Below, piece by piece: positions 49,315 to 58,078 of a DNA stretch of 62,297 nucleotides (the stretch's first letter is position 1; the number at the start of each line of letters is the position of its first letter). This DNA comes from a virus. The DNA lies in the IMG/VR virus record IMGVR_UViG_3300050821_003696, positions 1 through 62,297 of that record; one strand, 5' to 3'. The translations under genes were made by a program, and so were the position numbers. Under the pieces are notes generated by a model that was given only the letters and a program-made list of their open reading frames with translations, was not told where the DNA came from and ran no database searches.

Positions 49315-50462
49315 TGACGTATCTCCTTCATGGCGACACCCACCCGATCCACCTCGTATTCCGTATGGTTGTTGTACACCGGCAGCGCGATAACCTGACT
49401 GGCGACCCGCTCGGTGACCGGCAGTCTTGTACGTTCGGCCGTGTACGATTCGTCCATGTGCATGGCGGGATAATACAGGCGTGTCATAATTCCGCGCTGG
49501 CGTAGTTTGTAGTAAACATGATCGCGGGGCATGCCGAATTCTTCCTCGTCGATCAGGATCGGGTAGTATGTCCAGATGGGCACCTGATGTACCGGAGGGA
49601 CGATTGCCGTGACGCCCGGTATGCGGTGCAGAGCGGCATGGAGCGCGGTTTGCGCGGCAGTGCGAGCCGGCAACAGCTTGTACAGCGACTTCATCTGCTC
49701 AAGGCCGATCAGGGCGTTGATCTCTTGCATTTTCCCGTTGAAGCCGATGCGACCGGGAATGCCGAAGTTGCGGACTTTCTTGGCTGCTTCGATAAAATGT
49801 CTGTCCGTCGAGCACAATGCTCCGCCCTCTCCGCCAACCGAAAAAGGCTTGGTCGCGTGGAAGCTGAAGATTTGTGCTCGACCAAAATCCCCAATGGGTT
49901 CTCCGTAAAACTGAGACCCGAAAGCTGGGGCGCTGTCGTACAGCACATCGACATGGCAACGGTCTGCCACCCTACCCAGAGCTCCATAGTCACAGCACAC
50001 GCCGTACACGTCCACCCCCAGAATTGCCTTGGTTCGCGGCGTGATTTTCCGTTCCACGTCTACCGGATCAAGTGTCAGGGTAATCGGGTCGATATCCGCA
50101 AACACGACCTTGCCGCCGGCCATCCGGATCGCGTGCGGCGTGGCGCAGAACGTGAAGCTCGGGCAAATTACCTCATATCCCTCCACGCCCTCGACCATGA
50201 GCATGGCGACCAGCGCGGCCATTCCGCTGGAGAAACAGATCGTCGGAACGCCGAGATGCGCGGTCAACGCCGCCTCGAATTCCTCGACAGCCGGGCCGCC
50301 ATTCGTCACCACTCCGGACTTAAGGGCGGCAGAGAACCGATCCGAGATGCTCTCCAGCGGCGGGAACGTCGGGCGCACGATCGGGAGGATTGGTAGTATC
50401 TTGTCGTATCTCCTCATCCCGTCCGCGAACATCTTGAGGTGTGGATCGTCCTTGGTGAACAT
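49302..50462 (-). CDS. DegT/DnrJ/EryC1-family sugar aminotransferase, 386 aa
   Basis: PLP-dependent enzyme that aminates a keto-sugar nucleotide. The family signatures CFSSGMAALVAMLM (cofactor phosphate region), YDSAPAFGSQF and FSFHATKPFSVGGEGG, with the PLP lysine in HATK (about residue 192), are present, and full length is normal. ATG 50462 with GGAG six bases upstream is chosen. It overlaps the preceding epimerase frame by 143 bases. It points to synthesis of an amino sugar. Ends in TAG. Confidence 0.87.
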   Translation of the reverse strand: MFTKDDPHLKMFADGMRRYDKILPILPIVRPTFPPLESISDRFSAALKSGVVTNGGPAVEEFEAALTAHLGVPTICFSSGMAALVAMLMVEGVEGYEVICPSFTFCATPHAIRMAGGKVVFADIDPITLTLDPVDVERKITPRTKAILGVDVYGVCCDYGALGRVADRCHVDVLYDSAPAFGSQFYGEPIGDFGRAQIFSFHATKPFSVGGEGGALCSTDRHFIEAAKKVRNFGIPGRIGFNGKMQEINALIGLEQMKSLYKLLPARTAAQTALHAALHRIPGVTAIVPPVHQVPIWTYYPILIDEEEFGMPRDHVYYKLRQRGIMTRLYYPAMHMDESYTAERTRLPVTERVASQVIALPVYNNHTEYEVDRVGVAMKEIRQCGS

Positions 50463-51321
50463 CGTCGTCTCCGCTGGTGCGCAGCCATTCGACATACTCG
50501 ACCAGTCCGGGCTGGAGTAGTTGGCAGGAAAAACCGAATTCGATGATGGCGCGAGCGATGTTCAGAGCCGGAAATCCGATGAACCGCGGCGCCCGATCGG
50601 CATCGTTGACGACGATCGTTCCGGACCCGGTAATGCCTCGAATCATCTCCGCCAGCGTCTTGATGGTGACCCGCCGACCGGACCCGATGTTGAACGGACC
50701 GGTGGCCGATGATTTGCAGGCATCGACCGCGACCTGGGCAACGTCATGGACGCTGACGTAATCCGCCCCGTAGGCGCCGCCCTTCTCCAGAACCACGGTA
50801 TCCCCGCGCAAAAGACGGCGAATCAGGTGGTACAGCATCCCGGATTTCAGGCCCGGACCGTAGACGCTGCCGAGCCGGAGAGTGCAGGTTTCCAGCCCAT
50901 GCCAGGCGGCCACAATGGTCTCCTGGGCAACCTTGCTGGCGAGGTACGGCGTGCCCCGGCTGGTCGGGTAGAGCGGGGATGATTCGTCGGGATAGTCGAT
51001 CTTGAGCCCGTAAGCGTTGCCGCTGCCGAAGTTGACGAATCGCTTGACGCCGGCAATCTCGGCCGCCCGGAGTATTTTCGACGTGAGCAGCACATTCGCC
51101 TCGAAGCACTCCCGGAACGTGTCCGGATGACGGTCCGCCATATGTATGGGAATGTGAGCGGCGAGATGGCAGACAACATCGACGCCCTGCAGGTCCCGCC
51201 AGAAGTCATAGCTGGATATTTTCCAGCGTGGCGGACATGTGATTTCGTGGCCGCGCGCCAATGCCGCAGCAACGACGTGCTTGCCGATGAACCCGGAGGC
51301 GCCCGTGATGGCGATTTTCAT
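50320..51321 (-). CDS. NAD-dependent epimerase/dehydratase, 333 aa
   Basis: SDR enzyme with GASGFIG (about 7-13) and catalytic YLASK (about 128-132). The body ends near LVEYVEWLRTSG (about 290), and the last 45 residues, read out of frame within the aminotransferase gene, look non-conserved. The natural stop therefore seems to have been lost and the frame runs on. ATGA overlap with the membrane-protein gene upstream. Substrate unknown. Confidence 0.82.
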   Translation of the reverse strand: MKIAITGASGFIGKHVVAAALARGHEITCPPRWKISSYDFWRDLQGVDVVCHLAAHIPIHMADRHPDTFRECFEANVLLTSKILRAAEIAGVKRFVNFGSGNAYGLKIDYPDESSPLYPTSRGTPYLASKVAQETIVAAWHGLETCTLRLGSVYGPGLKSGMLYHLIRRLLRGDTVVLEKGGAYGADYVSVHDVAQVAVDACKSSATGPFNIGSGRRVTIKTLAEMIRGITGSGTIVVNDADRAPRFIGFPALNIARAIIEFGFSCQLLQPGLVEYVEWLRTSGDDDVHQGRSTPQDVRGRDEEIRQDTTNPPDRAPDVPAAGEHLGSVLCRP

Positions 51322-51539
51322 TCTTCCAACCCCGAATACATCTCGGTTTTCTTCATGACAAACCTCGCTCCCAGAGCGGTTATAAACGTTATGGCATCGC
51401 CAAAATCCGCCCACCACGGAAAATGATATTTGACGGTCTCGTAAATTTCCCCGGCTCCGAGCAGAAAACACAGGAGAAGAACGCCAATGGCTATCTTCCT
51501 GTACCAGAAATGACGCCTCATTCTGGCATAATCGGTCAT
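51318..51539 (-). CDS. Single-span membrane protein in sugar cluster, 73 aa
   Basis: A basic N-terminus, then hydrophobic KIAIGVLLLCFLLGAGEIY (about 15-33), then an amphipathic region with a second weak hydrophobic patch. ATGA-coupled on both sides between the ATP-grasp and epimerase genes, so probably made as part of the module. Could anchor or modulate glycosylation at the membrane. Function unknown. Confidence 0.6.
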   Translation of the reverse strand: MTDYARMRRHFWYRKIAIGVLLLCFLLGAGEIYETVKYHFPWWADFGDAITFITALGARFVMKKTEMYSGLEE

Positions 51540-52489
51540 TTCGTCACCGCCATTTCGTTCCAATACCGCAGTATCGTCATCGGCTTGATGACCGGCTGCT
51601 CGATCGGACTACCGTAAAGAAGAAAACCCACGCACATCTCGACCTCGTTGAAACCGGCGAGAGCGCGGAACGGTGTTGTGCCGCTGAAACGCGCGTTGAT
51701 CTCGAAGCACCGCGGCTGGCCGTTGGCGTCAATGCGGAACTGGAAATTGCACGGACCATGAGGCTTTAGAGCCAGCGTCCACTCGCGCACCTTGGCGTTC
51801 AGTTCGGGGAATTCCTCGACATAGGCGCGGTACGTGTTGCCGTCGCGCAGGTCTCGGCGCATGACGATGGTGGCGACATCTCCGCCGAAGTATATGGCGC
51901 CGGCCGTGTATTCTGGTCCGTCGATGTATTCTTGGGTTACGTACTCAGCCGCAGAAAATCCATCAATCGAGACTGATGAGGTGGCGTGCTCCAGTGAGTT
52001 GTTGACCACCTGTACGCCGCGAGATCCGCCGCCGACGCGAGGCTTTACGATAGACGGGAAACCCCACGGAGGGGTTTCTGCTCCCAACATAGTCCTTGGC
52101 GGCTTAAAACCTTGCCCGTCCATCCACTCATGGGTGAACAGCTTATCATCGGCCACCGCAACGACTCCGGGAGAACTGACCAATATCCGCGTCCCGAATT
52201 CTGCCTCCAGCGTTTCCCGGTTCGCAGCCAAGATCGGCAACTCGGCGTCCGACCCGATCATCACGATATCCGGCCGCTCGTGGTCGATGGTTTCCGAGAT
52301 GGCGTCAAGGTATGATTCGTCGCTCGCCATCGGGACGCGGTGAGAGCAGTCGGCCATGTGGCAACCGACTGACAATTCCGGTTCGGGGTCAACGCCGATA
52401 ATGTGATACGGCCGCCATCCCATTCGCAGAGACCGAATAATCCCCTGCCCGAGCAGCGAGCCGGCGCCCGTGACCATGATCTTGGTCAT
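51536..52489 (-). CDS. ATP-grasp ligase (CarB/PylC-like), 317 aa
   Basis: N-terminal Rossmann-like pre-ATP-grasp region (MVTGAGSLLGQGIIRSLR, then VDPEPE). The ATP-grasp core has IVKPRVGGGSRGVQVV (about 155-170), EYIDGPEYT and the metal-binding CFEINARFSGTTP near 275. These enzymes join a carboxylate to an amine through an acyl phosphate. Within a sugar gene cluster it may attach an amino acid to an amino sugar. ATGA overlap with the glycosyltransferase-like gene upstream. Confidence 0.82.
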   Translation of the reverse strand: MTKIMVTGAGSLLGQGIIRSLRMGWRPYHIIGVDPEPELSVGCHMADCSHRVPMASDESYLDAISETIDHERPDIVMIGSDAELPILAANRETLEAEFGTRILVSSPGVVAVADDKLFTHEWMDGQGFKPPRTMLGAETPPWGFPSIVKPRVGGGSRGVQVVNNSLEHATSSVSIDGFSAAEYVTQEYIDGPEYTAGAIYFGGDVATIVMRRDLRDGNTYRAYVEEFPELNAKVREWTLALKPHGPCNFQFRIDANGQPRCFEINARFSGTTPFRALAGFNEVEMCVGFLLYGSPIEQPVIKPMTILRYWNEMAVTK

Positions 52490-53172
52490 GAGACCTGTAT
52501 CCCGTTCAGCCGCAGGAATTCGTGGCACAGCGGCAGGGTTGCGCGCGTGATGTAGTCGGGCGGGAAATATGGATAAAGACCCGCAAGATTGGCCTCGTTC
52601 GCCTCGTTCATGTCGTTGCGCATCCCGCGAAACGGCAGAATGAACAGATCGTCAAACAGAAGTTGTTCGATCCGGACCTCGGGAATCGGTACAGCCGGCG
52701 CGGTCTCCCAGCAGTACCGCTCGACAAACCGGGATTGCATCATGTGCCGCACGTTGAAGAACGAGATGCCCCATTCGAGGAATTGGTAGTACCGTTGTCC
52801 GAGTGCCCCGACCTTGACGCCCGTCCGCGCCATCTTCTCGATAATCGGACGGATCGGCCTAGCGAACAGCAAGTCGGTTTCCATGTGAACGCAGTAGTCA
52901 TATCCCCTCTCAGCCGCGATCAACATTCCCTCGCAGAACGTTCGGCCAGCGCCATCCTGACCGCCGCGGCACAGATGCCCCACGTTCTTCTCGAAACCGA
53001 CGATCTCGACATGGCCGTCAAGGAACACGCGCGGGTCGAACGGGCTCACCGAGTCGATGACCAGCACATCGCAATCTGCGTTTAGGAAGCGGACCACCTT
53101 CGACCACAGCTTCACCATCTCGCGGTTTTCCTCGGTGTCCACGAATGTGCCTCCATAAATGAGGCACCTCAT
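52486..53172 (-). CDS. GT-A-like glycosyltransferase, 228 aa
   Basis: Features of a small GT-A enzyme: a VLVIDSVSPFDP strand, AAERGYDYCVHMETDLLFARP with the DxD-like METDLL (about 97-102), and a C-terminal variable acceptor part. No signal or membrane span. ATGA-coupled in the sugar cluster. The donor and acceptor cannot be inferred from sequence. Confidence 0.65.
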   Translation of the reverse strand: MRCLIYGGTFVDTEENREMVKLWSKVVRFLNADCDVLVIDSVSPFDPRVFLDGHVEIVGFEKNVGHLCRGGQDGAGRTFCEGMLIAAERGYDYCVHMETDLLFARPIRPIIEKMARTGVKVGALGQRYYQFLEWGISFFNVRHMMQSRFVERYCWETAPAVPIPEVRIEQLLFDDLFILPFRGMRNDMNEANEANLAGLYPYFPPDYITRATLPLCHEFLRLNGIQVS

Positions 53173-53543
53173 TTACTGTCCGCGATCTTCTGATCGTGCG
53201 TAAGGTCGCCAATCCTCTTTTGCCGCTCGGTAATCTCGTCATTCAGTTTGGCGATCTCTGACCATCTTTTTTCAGTGGCTTCGCGCGCCTCCCGCTCTTT
53301 GCGGGCCTCTTCGGTCTCACTCGGGACCGCGGTAAAGAAGCGGCTGCCCTTGCCTCGGATGGGCTCGACCGTCATGTGGTCAAATCCCATTTTATTGCCC
53401 AGGGCAGCCCATGCGCGATTGGCGTTCTCTTGAGGCGATGACTGGGAATAACTCCCGATCATCATCACGGGGACCGACTTACAGGCATCGAGGATGGTCG
53501 CAAGGTCTTCCTCGGTCATCTCGTAGTTGGTTCTCGGATACAT
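53169..53543 (-). CDS. Hypothetical protein with C-terminal coiled coil, 124 aa
   Basis: The N-terminal half has a compact domain (LATILDACKSVPVMMIGSYS, then ENANRAWAALGNKMGFDHMT) similar in style to small phage proteins of unknown role. Residues 85-120 form a charged coiled coil. GGAGG precedes ATG 53543. ATGA-coupled to the glycosyltransferase-like gene. Confidence 0.6.
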   Translation of the reverse strand: MYPRTNYEMTEEDLATILDACKSVPVMMIGSYSQSSPQENANRAWAALGNKMGFDHMTVEPIRGKGSRFFTAVPSETEEARKEREAREATEKRWSEIAKLNDEITERQKRIGDLTHDQKIADSK

Positions 53544-53544
53544 C

Positions 53545-53772
53545 TTATCCTCCGTCTCTAGCATAGCGATGCGGATACGTTTTTTTCACATTCTCATCCA
53601 GAAACTTGCCCACCGACCACGCCGTTGCAGCCTGGTTGGCGACATCCGGAGGCACGTCGGAGTAGATCGAGGTTCGGCCGCCGCGCCGCCATTGAACCCA
53701 TAGTTCTTCGGTGTCTATGTCATACCCAATCTTGAACACAGACTTCGAATGAACGTCCCTCCACGCAATCAT
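53545..53772 (-). CDS. KTSC-domain protein, 75 aa
   Basis: Matches the small KTSC family: strands FKIGYDIDTEELWVQW and TSIYSDVPPDVANQAATAWS, then VGKFLDENVKKTYPHR. KTSC proteins occur singly or fused to RNA-related enzymes and have no firmly known activity. Complete length for the family. ATGA-coupled to the gene upstream. Confidence 0.75.
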   Translation of the reverse strand: MIAWRDVHSKSVFKIGYDIDTEELWVQWRRGGRTSIYSDVPPDVANQAATAWSVGKFLDENVKKTYPHRYARDGG

Positions 53773-54185
53773 CGCAGCAAGTCACTGGCGCGGTCGATGA
53801 CGATATCGCCCCACTTCTTGGCTTCGATGACGGGGTTCATGCCGCTCACCTTGGACGATATCTTGGCAATCTGAGATAGGACCTGAGCGCACTGCTCGGC
53901 CATTTCCTGGATGGACTTCTGCGCAATCGCGGCGGTACGCAGCGCATCAATCTGTCGGCCTAGCGCGCGGTCGTCCTCCGCTTCTTGCCCAGCCCGCGCT
54001 GCAGCTCCCGCCTCCGTGATGATGCAGTTGAACGTGTCGCCCGACTGATCGGAGAGAAAACCGCGCTTGAGCAGGGATTTGACAGGGGCTTCCCACCGAC
54101 CAATGGCGGCGATGTTCCCGGACTGAGCCGCGATGTCGAGAACGGCGGCCTCGTCATCGGTCAACGTGGATTGAATATCGCTCAT
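53769..54185 (-). CDS. Hypothetical protein, 138 aa
   Basis: The N-terminal 70 residues look like a winged-helix fold (LTDDEAAVLDIAAQSG, then LLKRGFLSDQSGDTFNCIIT), of the kind that ends with a turn and a beta strand. The C-terminal part is helical. It could be a small transcription factor or an adaptor. Coupled to neighbours by ATGA on both sides. Confidence 0.55.
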   Translation of the reverse strand: MSDIQSTLTDDEAAVLDIAAQSGNIAAIGRWEAPVKSLLKRGFLSDQSGDTFNCIITEAGAAARAGQEAEDDRALGRQIDALRTAAIAQKSIQEMAEQCAQVLSQIAKISSKVSGMNPVIEAKKWGDIVIDRASDLLR

Positions 54186-54313
54186 CGGAACTGCCTCCAC
54201 GAACAATCGTTTCCGTCCCCGTACCAGTCGCGCCGATTACACCAGAACGGCGACCAGTCGCGGCAATACGGGCACCGCTTGAGCCTCAGAATGCAGATCA
54301 GCAGGCGCATCAT
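54182..54313 (-). CDS. Cysteine/tryptophan-rich mini-protein, 43 aa
   Basis: Five cysteines, including CPYC near residue 14, and four tryptophans follow a short hydrophobic start. ATGA overlaps join it to both neighbours, which supports the short frame. Possibly a zinc mini-protein. Function unknown. Confidence 0.55.
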   Translation of the reverse strand: MMRLLICILRLKRCPYCRDWSPFWCNRRDWYGDGNDCSWRQFR

Positions 54314-55731
54314 TCCGCCGCCCTCCGCTGAAACGGGAACACGCGCTGCCGTAGCTCATCCACGATGCTGTCGAAAACCGGGCGCCAGTCGGCATCCTTG
54401 CCTTGCATGAAAATGCGATGTTTGGGATTCCACAGCACGTCCTTAAGGCCATCACCGATTCGGTAATCCCTACCTCGGTAGCTGTACGGCACAAAACACT
54501 CCTTCCCCATCATGCCGGAGATGTGCCCGAGCGCCGATTCGCACGTCACCACCAGGTCAAGCTCGCGGATTATGGCTACGGTATCGGACACGTCCCTTAT
54601 CTGAGGGGCCAAATCCCAAATGAGGGCGGCTGCTCCGGCATCATGCAAATCCTTGGCGCGCGGGCCGACTTGGAGAGAATAGAGCTGCAGTCCGGGAACT
54701 CGATAAAGTTCAAGCAGATGCGTGACCGGGAAGGACCTATGCCCGTCAATGTCGTTCTGCGGCGATCCAGCCCAGGCGACCCCAATGTGAAGCTTGCGGG
54801 CGGGCGCCTTCCACTTCGTCCCGATATGAAACGGAGGAATCGCGATATTCGGCGCATCCTTGATCTCCTGCGTTGTCAGACCGAGAGCGGTCGGCAGACC
54901 GACGAACGTGCTCCAGCAATCGGCGGCCGGGAACCCGTTCGGCGGCGACGGCACGATGTCGATGTTGGTGATCTTCTGGAACGATGCCCGGAACAGTCGT
55001 ACCAGCTCCGGATGCACCACGGCATGGATGAATTTGCATCGATCCGCCGCCATCGGCAGGAAGCGCGAGAACGAGAGCGTGTCGCCAATTCCCTGATCCG
55101 AGACCAGGAACAGCGTTTTGTCCTTCTCTCCGGTCCATTTCGGATACGGATAGGTGAGGAAGTTCTTCAGCCGATACTCAAACCGCCGCTCGAAATGCTT
55201 CAGGCCCTCCGCGTACTCTCCGGCATGGAGCAAGGCGAAGGCCAACTGGACCTCGATGGCGGGATTGGCGGGGTCGAGATCGAAGGCAATTTTCGCGTTC
55301 TTGATCGCCGGCTGAATCTCACCATCGATCATCTGAATCATGGACAGCGTACACCACGCCGGTCCCATCTCGGAATCAATACGAAGGGCCGAAAGGACCG
55401 CCTCCCGCGCCTCATCCATCAGCCCCATGCGGTACAGCTCGCGCCCCATGTTGCACAGGCCCTTGGCCCTGTATTCAAGCGTCAGGTCACCCGGACCGGT
55501 GCCTATGGGATTTTCGAGCTGGCGGCGATATCCAGCAACGGCTGCAGCGACAAGTCCCATGTCTCCGTTTGCAACCGAAACTGAGTACCAAGCCGCCGCC
55601 ATGGTCGGATCGACGATGGTTGCCGACGACAGCAGAGAATACGCTCGCTCCAGGTGGCCGGGCGCGGTGTCGCCGTCGCGGGCGATAGTTCCCTCATTGT
55701 AGAGCGATATTGCGGCGCGTCGGTCACTCAT
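54310..55731 (-). CDS. TPR plus GT9-like glycosyltransferase, 473 aa
   Basis: The N-terminal half (about 1-190) consists of TPR-type helix pairs (AAAWYSVSVANGDMGLVAAAVA, AIEVQLAFALLHAGEYAEGL). The C-terminal half is a GT-B glycosyltransferase of the TPR/GT9 type, with SDQGIGDTLSFSRFL, then GVAWAGSPQNDIDGHRSFP, a DTVAIIRELDLVVTCESALG donor-site motif and HISGMMGK. Such proteins often glycosylate proteins or surface sugars. It overlaps the upstream gene by eight bases. Confidence 0.83.
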   Translation of the reverse strand: MSDRRAAISLYNEGTIARDGDTAPGHLERAYSLLSSATIVDPTMAAAWYSVSVANGDMGLVAAAVAGYRRQLENPIGTGPGDLTLEYRAKGLCNMGRELYRMGLMDEAREAVLSALRIDSEMGPAWCTLSMIQMIDGEIQPAIKNAKIAFDLDPANPAIEVQLAFALLHAGEYAEGLKHFERRFEYRLKNFLTYPYPKWTGEKDKTLFLVSDQGIGDTLSFSRFLPMAADRCKFIHAVVHPELVRLFRASFQKITNIDIVPSPPNGFPAADCWSTFVGLPTALGLTTQEIKDAPNIAIPPFHIGTKWKAPARKLHIGVAWAGSPQNDIDGHRSFPVTHLLELYRVPGLQLYSLQVGPRAKDLHDAGAAALIWDLAPQIRDVSDTVAIIRELDLVVTCESALGHISGMMGKECFVPYSYRGRDYRIGDGLKDVLWNPKHRIFMQGKDADWRPVFDSIVDELRQRVFPFQRRAAE

Positions 55732-55954
55732 GGGCGGCCGGAACCCGATGATAAAAATGTTTTTCCGACTGAGCAATCAATTCACGTATGGCGGCCCTTA
55801 TCTGCCACGCCCCATATCCATCCATGTCCTTGATTTTCTCGGCGGCCTGTTTCCAGAACGAGACGGTAGCAGTCAGCGTCAATGTGGCCTGAACATTATC
55901 GACGCTTTCCAGACTGAAGCGGGCGGTCAACCCGCTGAAATGTTCGTCCTTCAT
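55724..55954 (-). CDS. Hypothetical protein, 76 aa
   Basis: A strand-rich N-terminus (FSLESVDNVQATLTLTATVS) and a C-terminal helix (IRAAIRELIAQSEKHFYH). It lies five bases beyond the serine recombinase stop and overlaps the TPR-glycosyltransferase gene. Function unknown. Confidence 0.6.
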   Translation of the reverse strand: MKDEHFSGLTARFSLESVDNVQATLTLTATVSFWKQAAEKIKDMDGYGAWQIRAAIRELIAQSEKHFYHRVPAAHE

Positions 55955-55958
55955 CGCC

Positions 55959-56663
55959 CTACTCCGCCGCCTGTTGTGCAGGAACCCGCCGCGTGATGCG
56001 CAAAATCTGAGGACCACTGAACGGCGTTCCGGCGCGCGACAGCATCCCGCGGCTGGTCAACTCGCGGATGATCTGTAAATGCGAGCGATTGGCGTTGCGC
56101 ATGGCGCACATCAGCGCAATCATTTCCTGCTCGCGCTCGTCGGGGACTAGTCGTGCCTCGCGGCCGTGTCCTTCGACGCGGTATCCGATCGGCGCCGAGC
56201 CGCCCGAATGGCCGCCGCGCGCGCGCTTGCCACGCCTGCCGTCATCCATGCGCTCGGCAATCCTGACCCTCTCCCACTCGGCAAACGATGCGAGCAGGGA
56301 GAAAAACAGTTTCGCCGTGCCGTTTTCGGTCACCGGATCTGGGCCGATATCGGCCAGAATTACGCCGATGCCGCGAGCTTTCAGCTTTTCGACGGTGGCG
56401 AGCGCGTCGGAGGCGGACCGGAACAGCCGGTCGCATTTTGCCGCGACGATCAAATCGCCCGGCTGCAAATCCGCCAGCATCTTCTTGCCTTCGGGACGAT
56501 TGGCGAGTGGGATAGAGCCCGACACCGCCTTGTCGGCGTACATGACGATCTCGCCGGCCTGACCACGCATCATGGCACAGCCGCGAATCTTGTTCTGCTG
56601 GTCTGAAATGGTCGTTCCGTCGCCCTGGCCGACCGTCGAATATCGCGTGTATCCGAACAGCAT
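55959..56663 (-). CDS. Small serine recombinase / resolvase, 234 aa
   Basis: Catalytic N-terminal resolvase domain: the nucleophile Ser lies in GYTRYSTVGQ (about residue 9), with DKAVSGSIPLANRPEGKKML, CDRLFRSASDALATVEKLKA and ASFAEWERVRIAERM following. After residue 150 comes a short recombinase-like segment (GGSAPIGYRVEGHGREARLV) with a final HTH. It is much shorter than large serine integrases, so it may be a resolvase, invertase or minimal integrase. No attachment site is obvious nearby. GGGAGAG before ATG. Ends in TAG. Confidence 0.85.
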   Translation of the reverse strand: MLFGYTRYSTVGQGDGTTISDQQNKIRGCAMMRGQAGEIVMYADKAVSGSIPLANRPEGKKMLADLQPGDLIVAAKCDRLFRSASDALATVEKLKARGIGVILADIGPDPVTENGTAKLFFSLLASFAEWERVRIAERMDDGRRGKRARGGHSGGSAPIGYRVEGHGREARLVPDEREQEMIALMCAMRNANRSHLQIIRELTSRGMLSRAGTPFSGPQILRITRRVPAQQAAE

Positions 56664-56715
56664 TTCCGCTCTCCCTGCCCAACAGCGCCACGCTACTATG
56701 TGAACTGCTGTGAAG

Positions 56716-56898
56716 TCAAGCGGTCTTTTTGCGCTTTGTCACCCCGTCCAGACGGTCGAGTTCCTGGAGAATGACCATCTCGCTCCACGCGCTGTCGGTC
56801 CGCGAATCAGCCTCAGCCGCCGCCGTGACCCGCTCGCGGTCGGACGGCCGCATGGTCACCGAGAGGAAGGCGGTGCGGTTTTCCTTGTCGGCGCTCAT
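56716..56898 (-). CDS. Small MobC/RHH-like protein, 60 aa
   Basis: ATGA overlap with the DHH gene fixes the start; the longer upstream frame is antisense-like. The sequence FLSVTMRPSDRERVTAAAEA then SDRTDSAWSEMVILQELDRL-like text is a ribbon-helix-helix arrangement (strand, two helices). Likely a small DNA-binding regulator. It lies just upstream of the serine recombinase gene. Confidence 0.6.
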   Translation of the reverse strand: MSADKENRTAFLSVTMRPSDRERVTAAAEADSRTDSAWSEMVILQELDRLDGVTKRKKTA

Positions 56899-57722
56899 TT
56901 GTGGGCAACTCCGATGGTCGAGAAGCCGGCTGCGTTCTTGTGGCCGCCGCCACCGAACTTGCGGGCGATGGCCGACACGTCGAAGTCGCCGCGCGAACGG
57001 AGGGAATACTGGAACCGACCAGCCTCTACCTCGAAATAGCAAGCTCCGAATTCCGCACCGCGCTCGCATAATTCGCCGGCTACCTCGCTGGCGGCGAAGT
57101 AGGGCGCGTTGGCAATCCAGCATTTGGCGCCACCCAACTCGGCTGAATAGGCGCTGCGCTTCAATTCCTCGACCCGGAGGCGATAGTACCGCTGGATGCT
57201 TTCGCCTTCGTTAATGAGCGACCCGACACCACGAGCGATTAGATTGTCCCAAGTCCGAAAGTCTTGCGGATACGAGCGTAGCGCAATCGTAAACTCATCG
57301 CCCATCGGCAGAACTTTGCGCCAAAGATCGCGATCCTGCAGATACTCGATGAAATCCGGGCGCGGTCCTCCAACAAAAAAGTCCCACGCCATGGCCGCGC
57401 CGCTGCGATCCATGTCAAAGATGGCGTGAAACCCAAGGGCATACTGGCCGCCATTTGGCGGGGGAATATCCGCCAAATCTTCTTGCGCCGTCTTGTGGTG
57501 ATCGAGGATGAAAACCGAATTTGCGACCTTCGCCATCGCGTCCAGTACCGGGCGCTTGTAGCTAAAATCCACAAATATTACGTCCCGTCCGGCGTGCGGC
57601 GGCGGTTCCTTCTGATAGATACCGGGATAAAAATCGACTTCGCCGCCGAGACCCTTGCGTACAGCCCAAGCCGCCCCGAAACCATCGTCACAAGCACCGT
57701 GATAGATGCAAAGCGGATTCAT
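56895..57722 (-). CDS. DHH/DHHA1 phosphoesterase, 275 aa
   Basis: The first motif is CIYHGACDDGFGAAWAV (about 5-21, metal-binding His and Asp). The DHH motif itself is in FILDHHKTAQEDL (about 75-87). The C-terminal DHHA1-like part ends FGGGGHKNAAGFS. These enzymes degrade nano-RNAs, cyclic dinucleotides or DNA ends (RecJ-like). The small size resembles oligoribonuclease or cyclic-dinucleotide phosphodiesterase types. ATG 57722 with GGGAGG upstream is chosen over TTG. A role against nucleotide-signalling defence is possible but inferred. Confidence 0.83.
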   Translation of the reverse strand: MNPLCIYHGACDDGFGAAWAVRKGLGGEVDFYPGIYQKEPPPHAGRDVIFVDFSYKRPVLDAMAKVANSVFILDHHKTAQEDLADIPPPNGGQYALGFHAIFDMDRSGAAMAWDFFVGGPRPDFIEYLQDRDLWRKVLPMGDEFTIALRSYPQDFRTWDNLIARGVGSLINEGESIQRYYRLRVEELKRSAYSAELGGAKCWIANAPYFAASEVAGELCERGAEFGACYFEVEAGRFQYSLRSRGDFDVSAIARKFGGGGHKNAAGFSTIGVAHK

Positions 57723-57754
57723 CCACAAACCTCCCTGCGAAATGCGCTGTGAGG

Positions 57755-58078
57755 CTATGTTATGTCTTGCGGGAGGTCAAGAGGCGTTACCCACTCGCCG
57801 ATCGAGGATGTATGTGCGCCGCTCGGAACGTTGAATGTCCCGTCCGGGATAATTGGAATTCCGTCAACGAATAGTCTTTCAAACCAATCGCCGTAGCCTC
57901 TGGCTGTGCTTTCAATGAAAATCTTGCCGATCGGGTAGATGGTGTAAAACGGCGACCACTCGGATGCCGCATCTTCAATCGCCTTCACCGGCATGATGCT
58001 CGCCGCACGCACGATGGCAGGCGCGGCCACGAACAGCGCGCCAAGGCCAGAGATGAAGCCGCGGCGGGATTGGATCAT
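57755..58078 (-). CDS. Twin-arginine-leader protein, 107 aa
   Basis: The N-terminus SRRGFISGLGALFVAAPAIV then RAA is a twin-arginine leader with AxA cleavage near residue 26. The mature 80 residues hold strands such as WSPFYTIYPIGKIFIES and DWFERLFVDGIPIIPDG. Small proteins of this type are found in several rhizobial phages and prophages. Export of a folded protein to the periplasm is predicted. Ends in TAG. ATGA overlap upstream. Confidence 0.7.
   Translation of the reverse strand: MIQSRRGFISGLGALFVAAPAIVRAASIMPVKAIEDAASEWSPFYTIYPIGKIFIESTARGYGDWFERLFVDGIPIIPDGTFNVPSGAHTSSIGEWVTPLDLPQDIT

Noticed and set aside
55959-56715. attP site next to the serine recombinase
   Set aside because: I looked for a short inverted repeat with a central dinucleotide beside the gene and found none that stands out.
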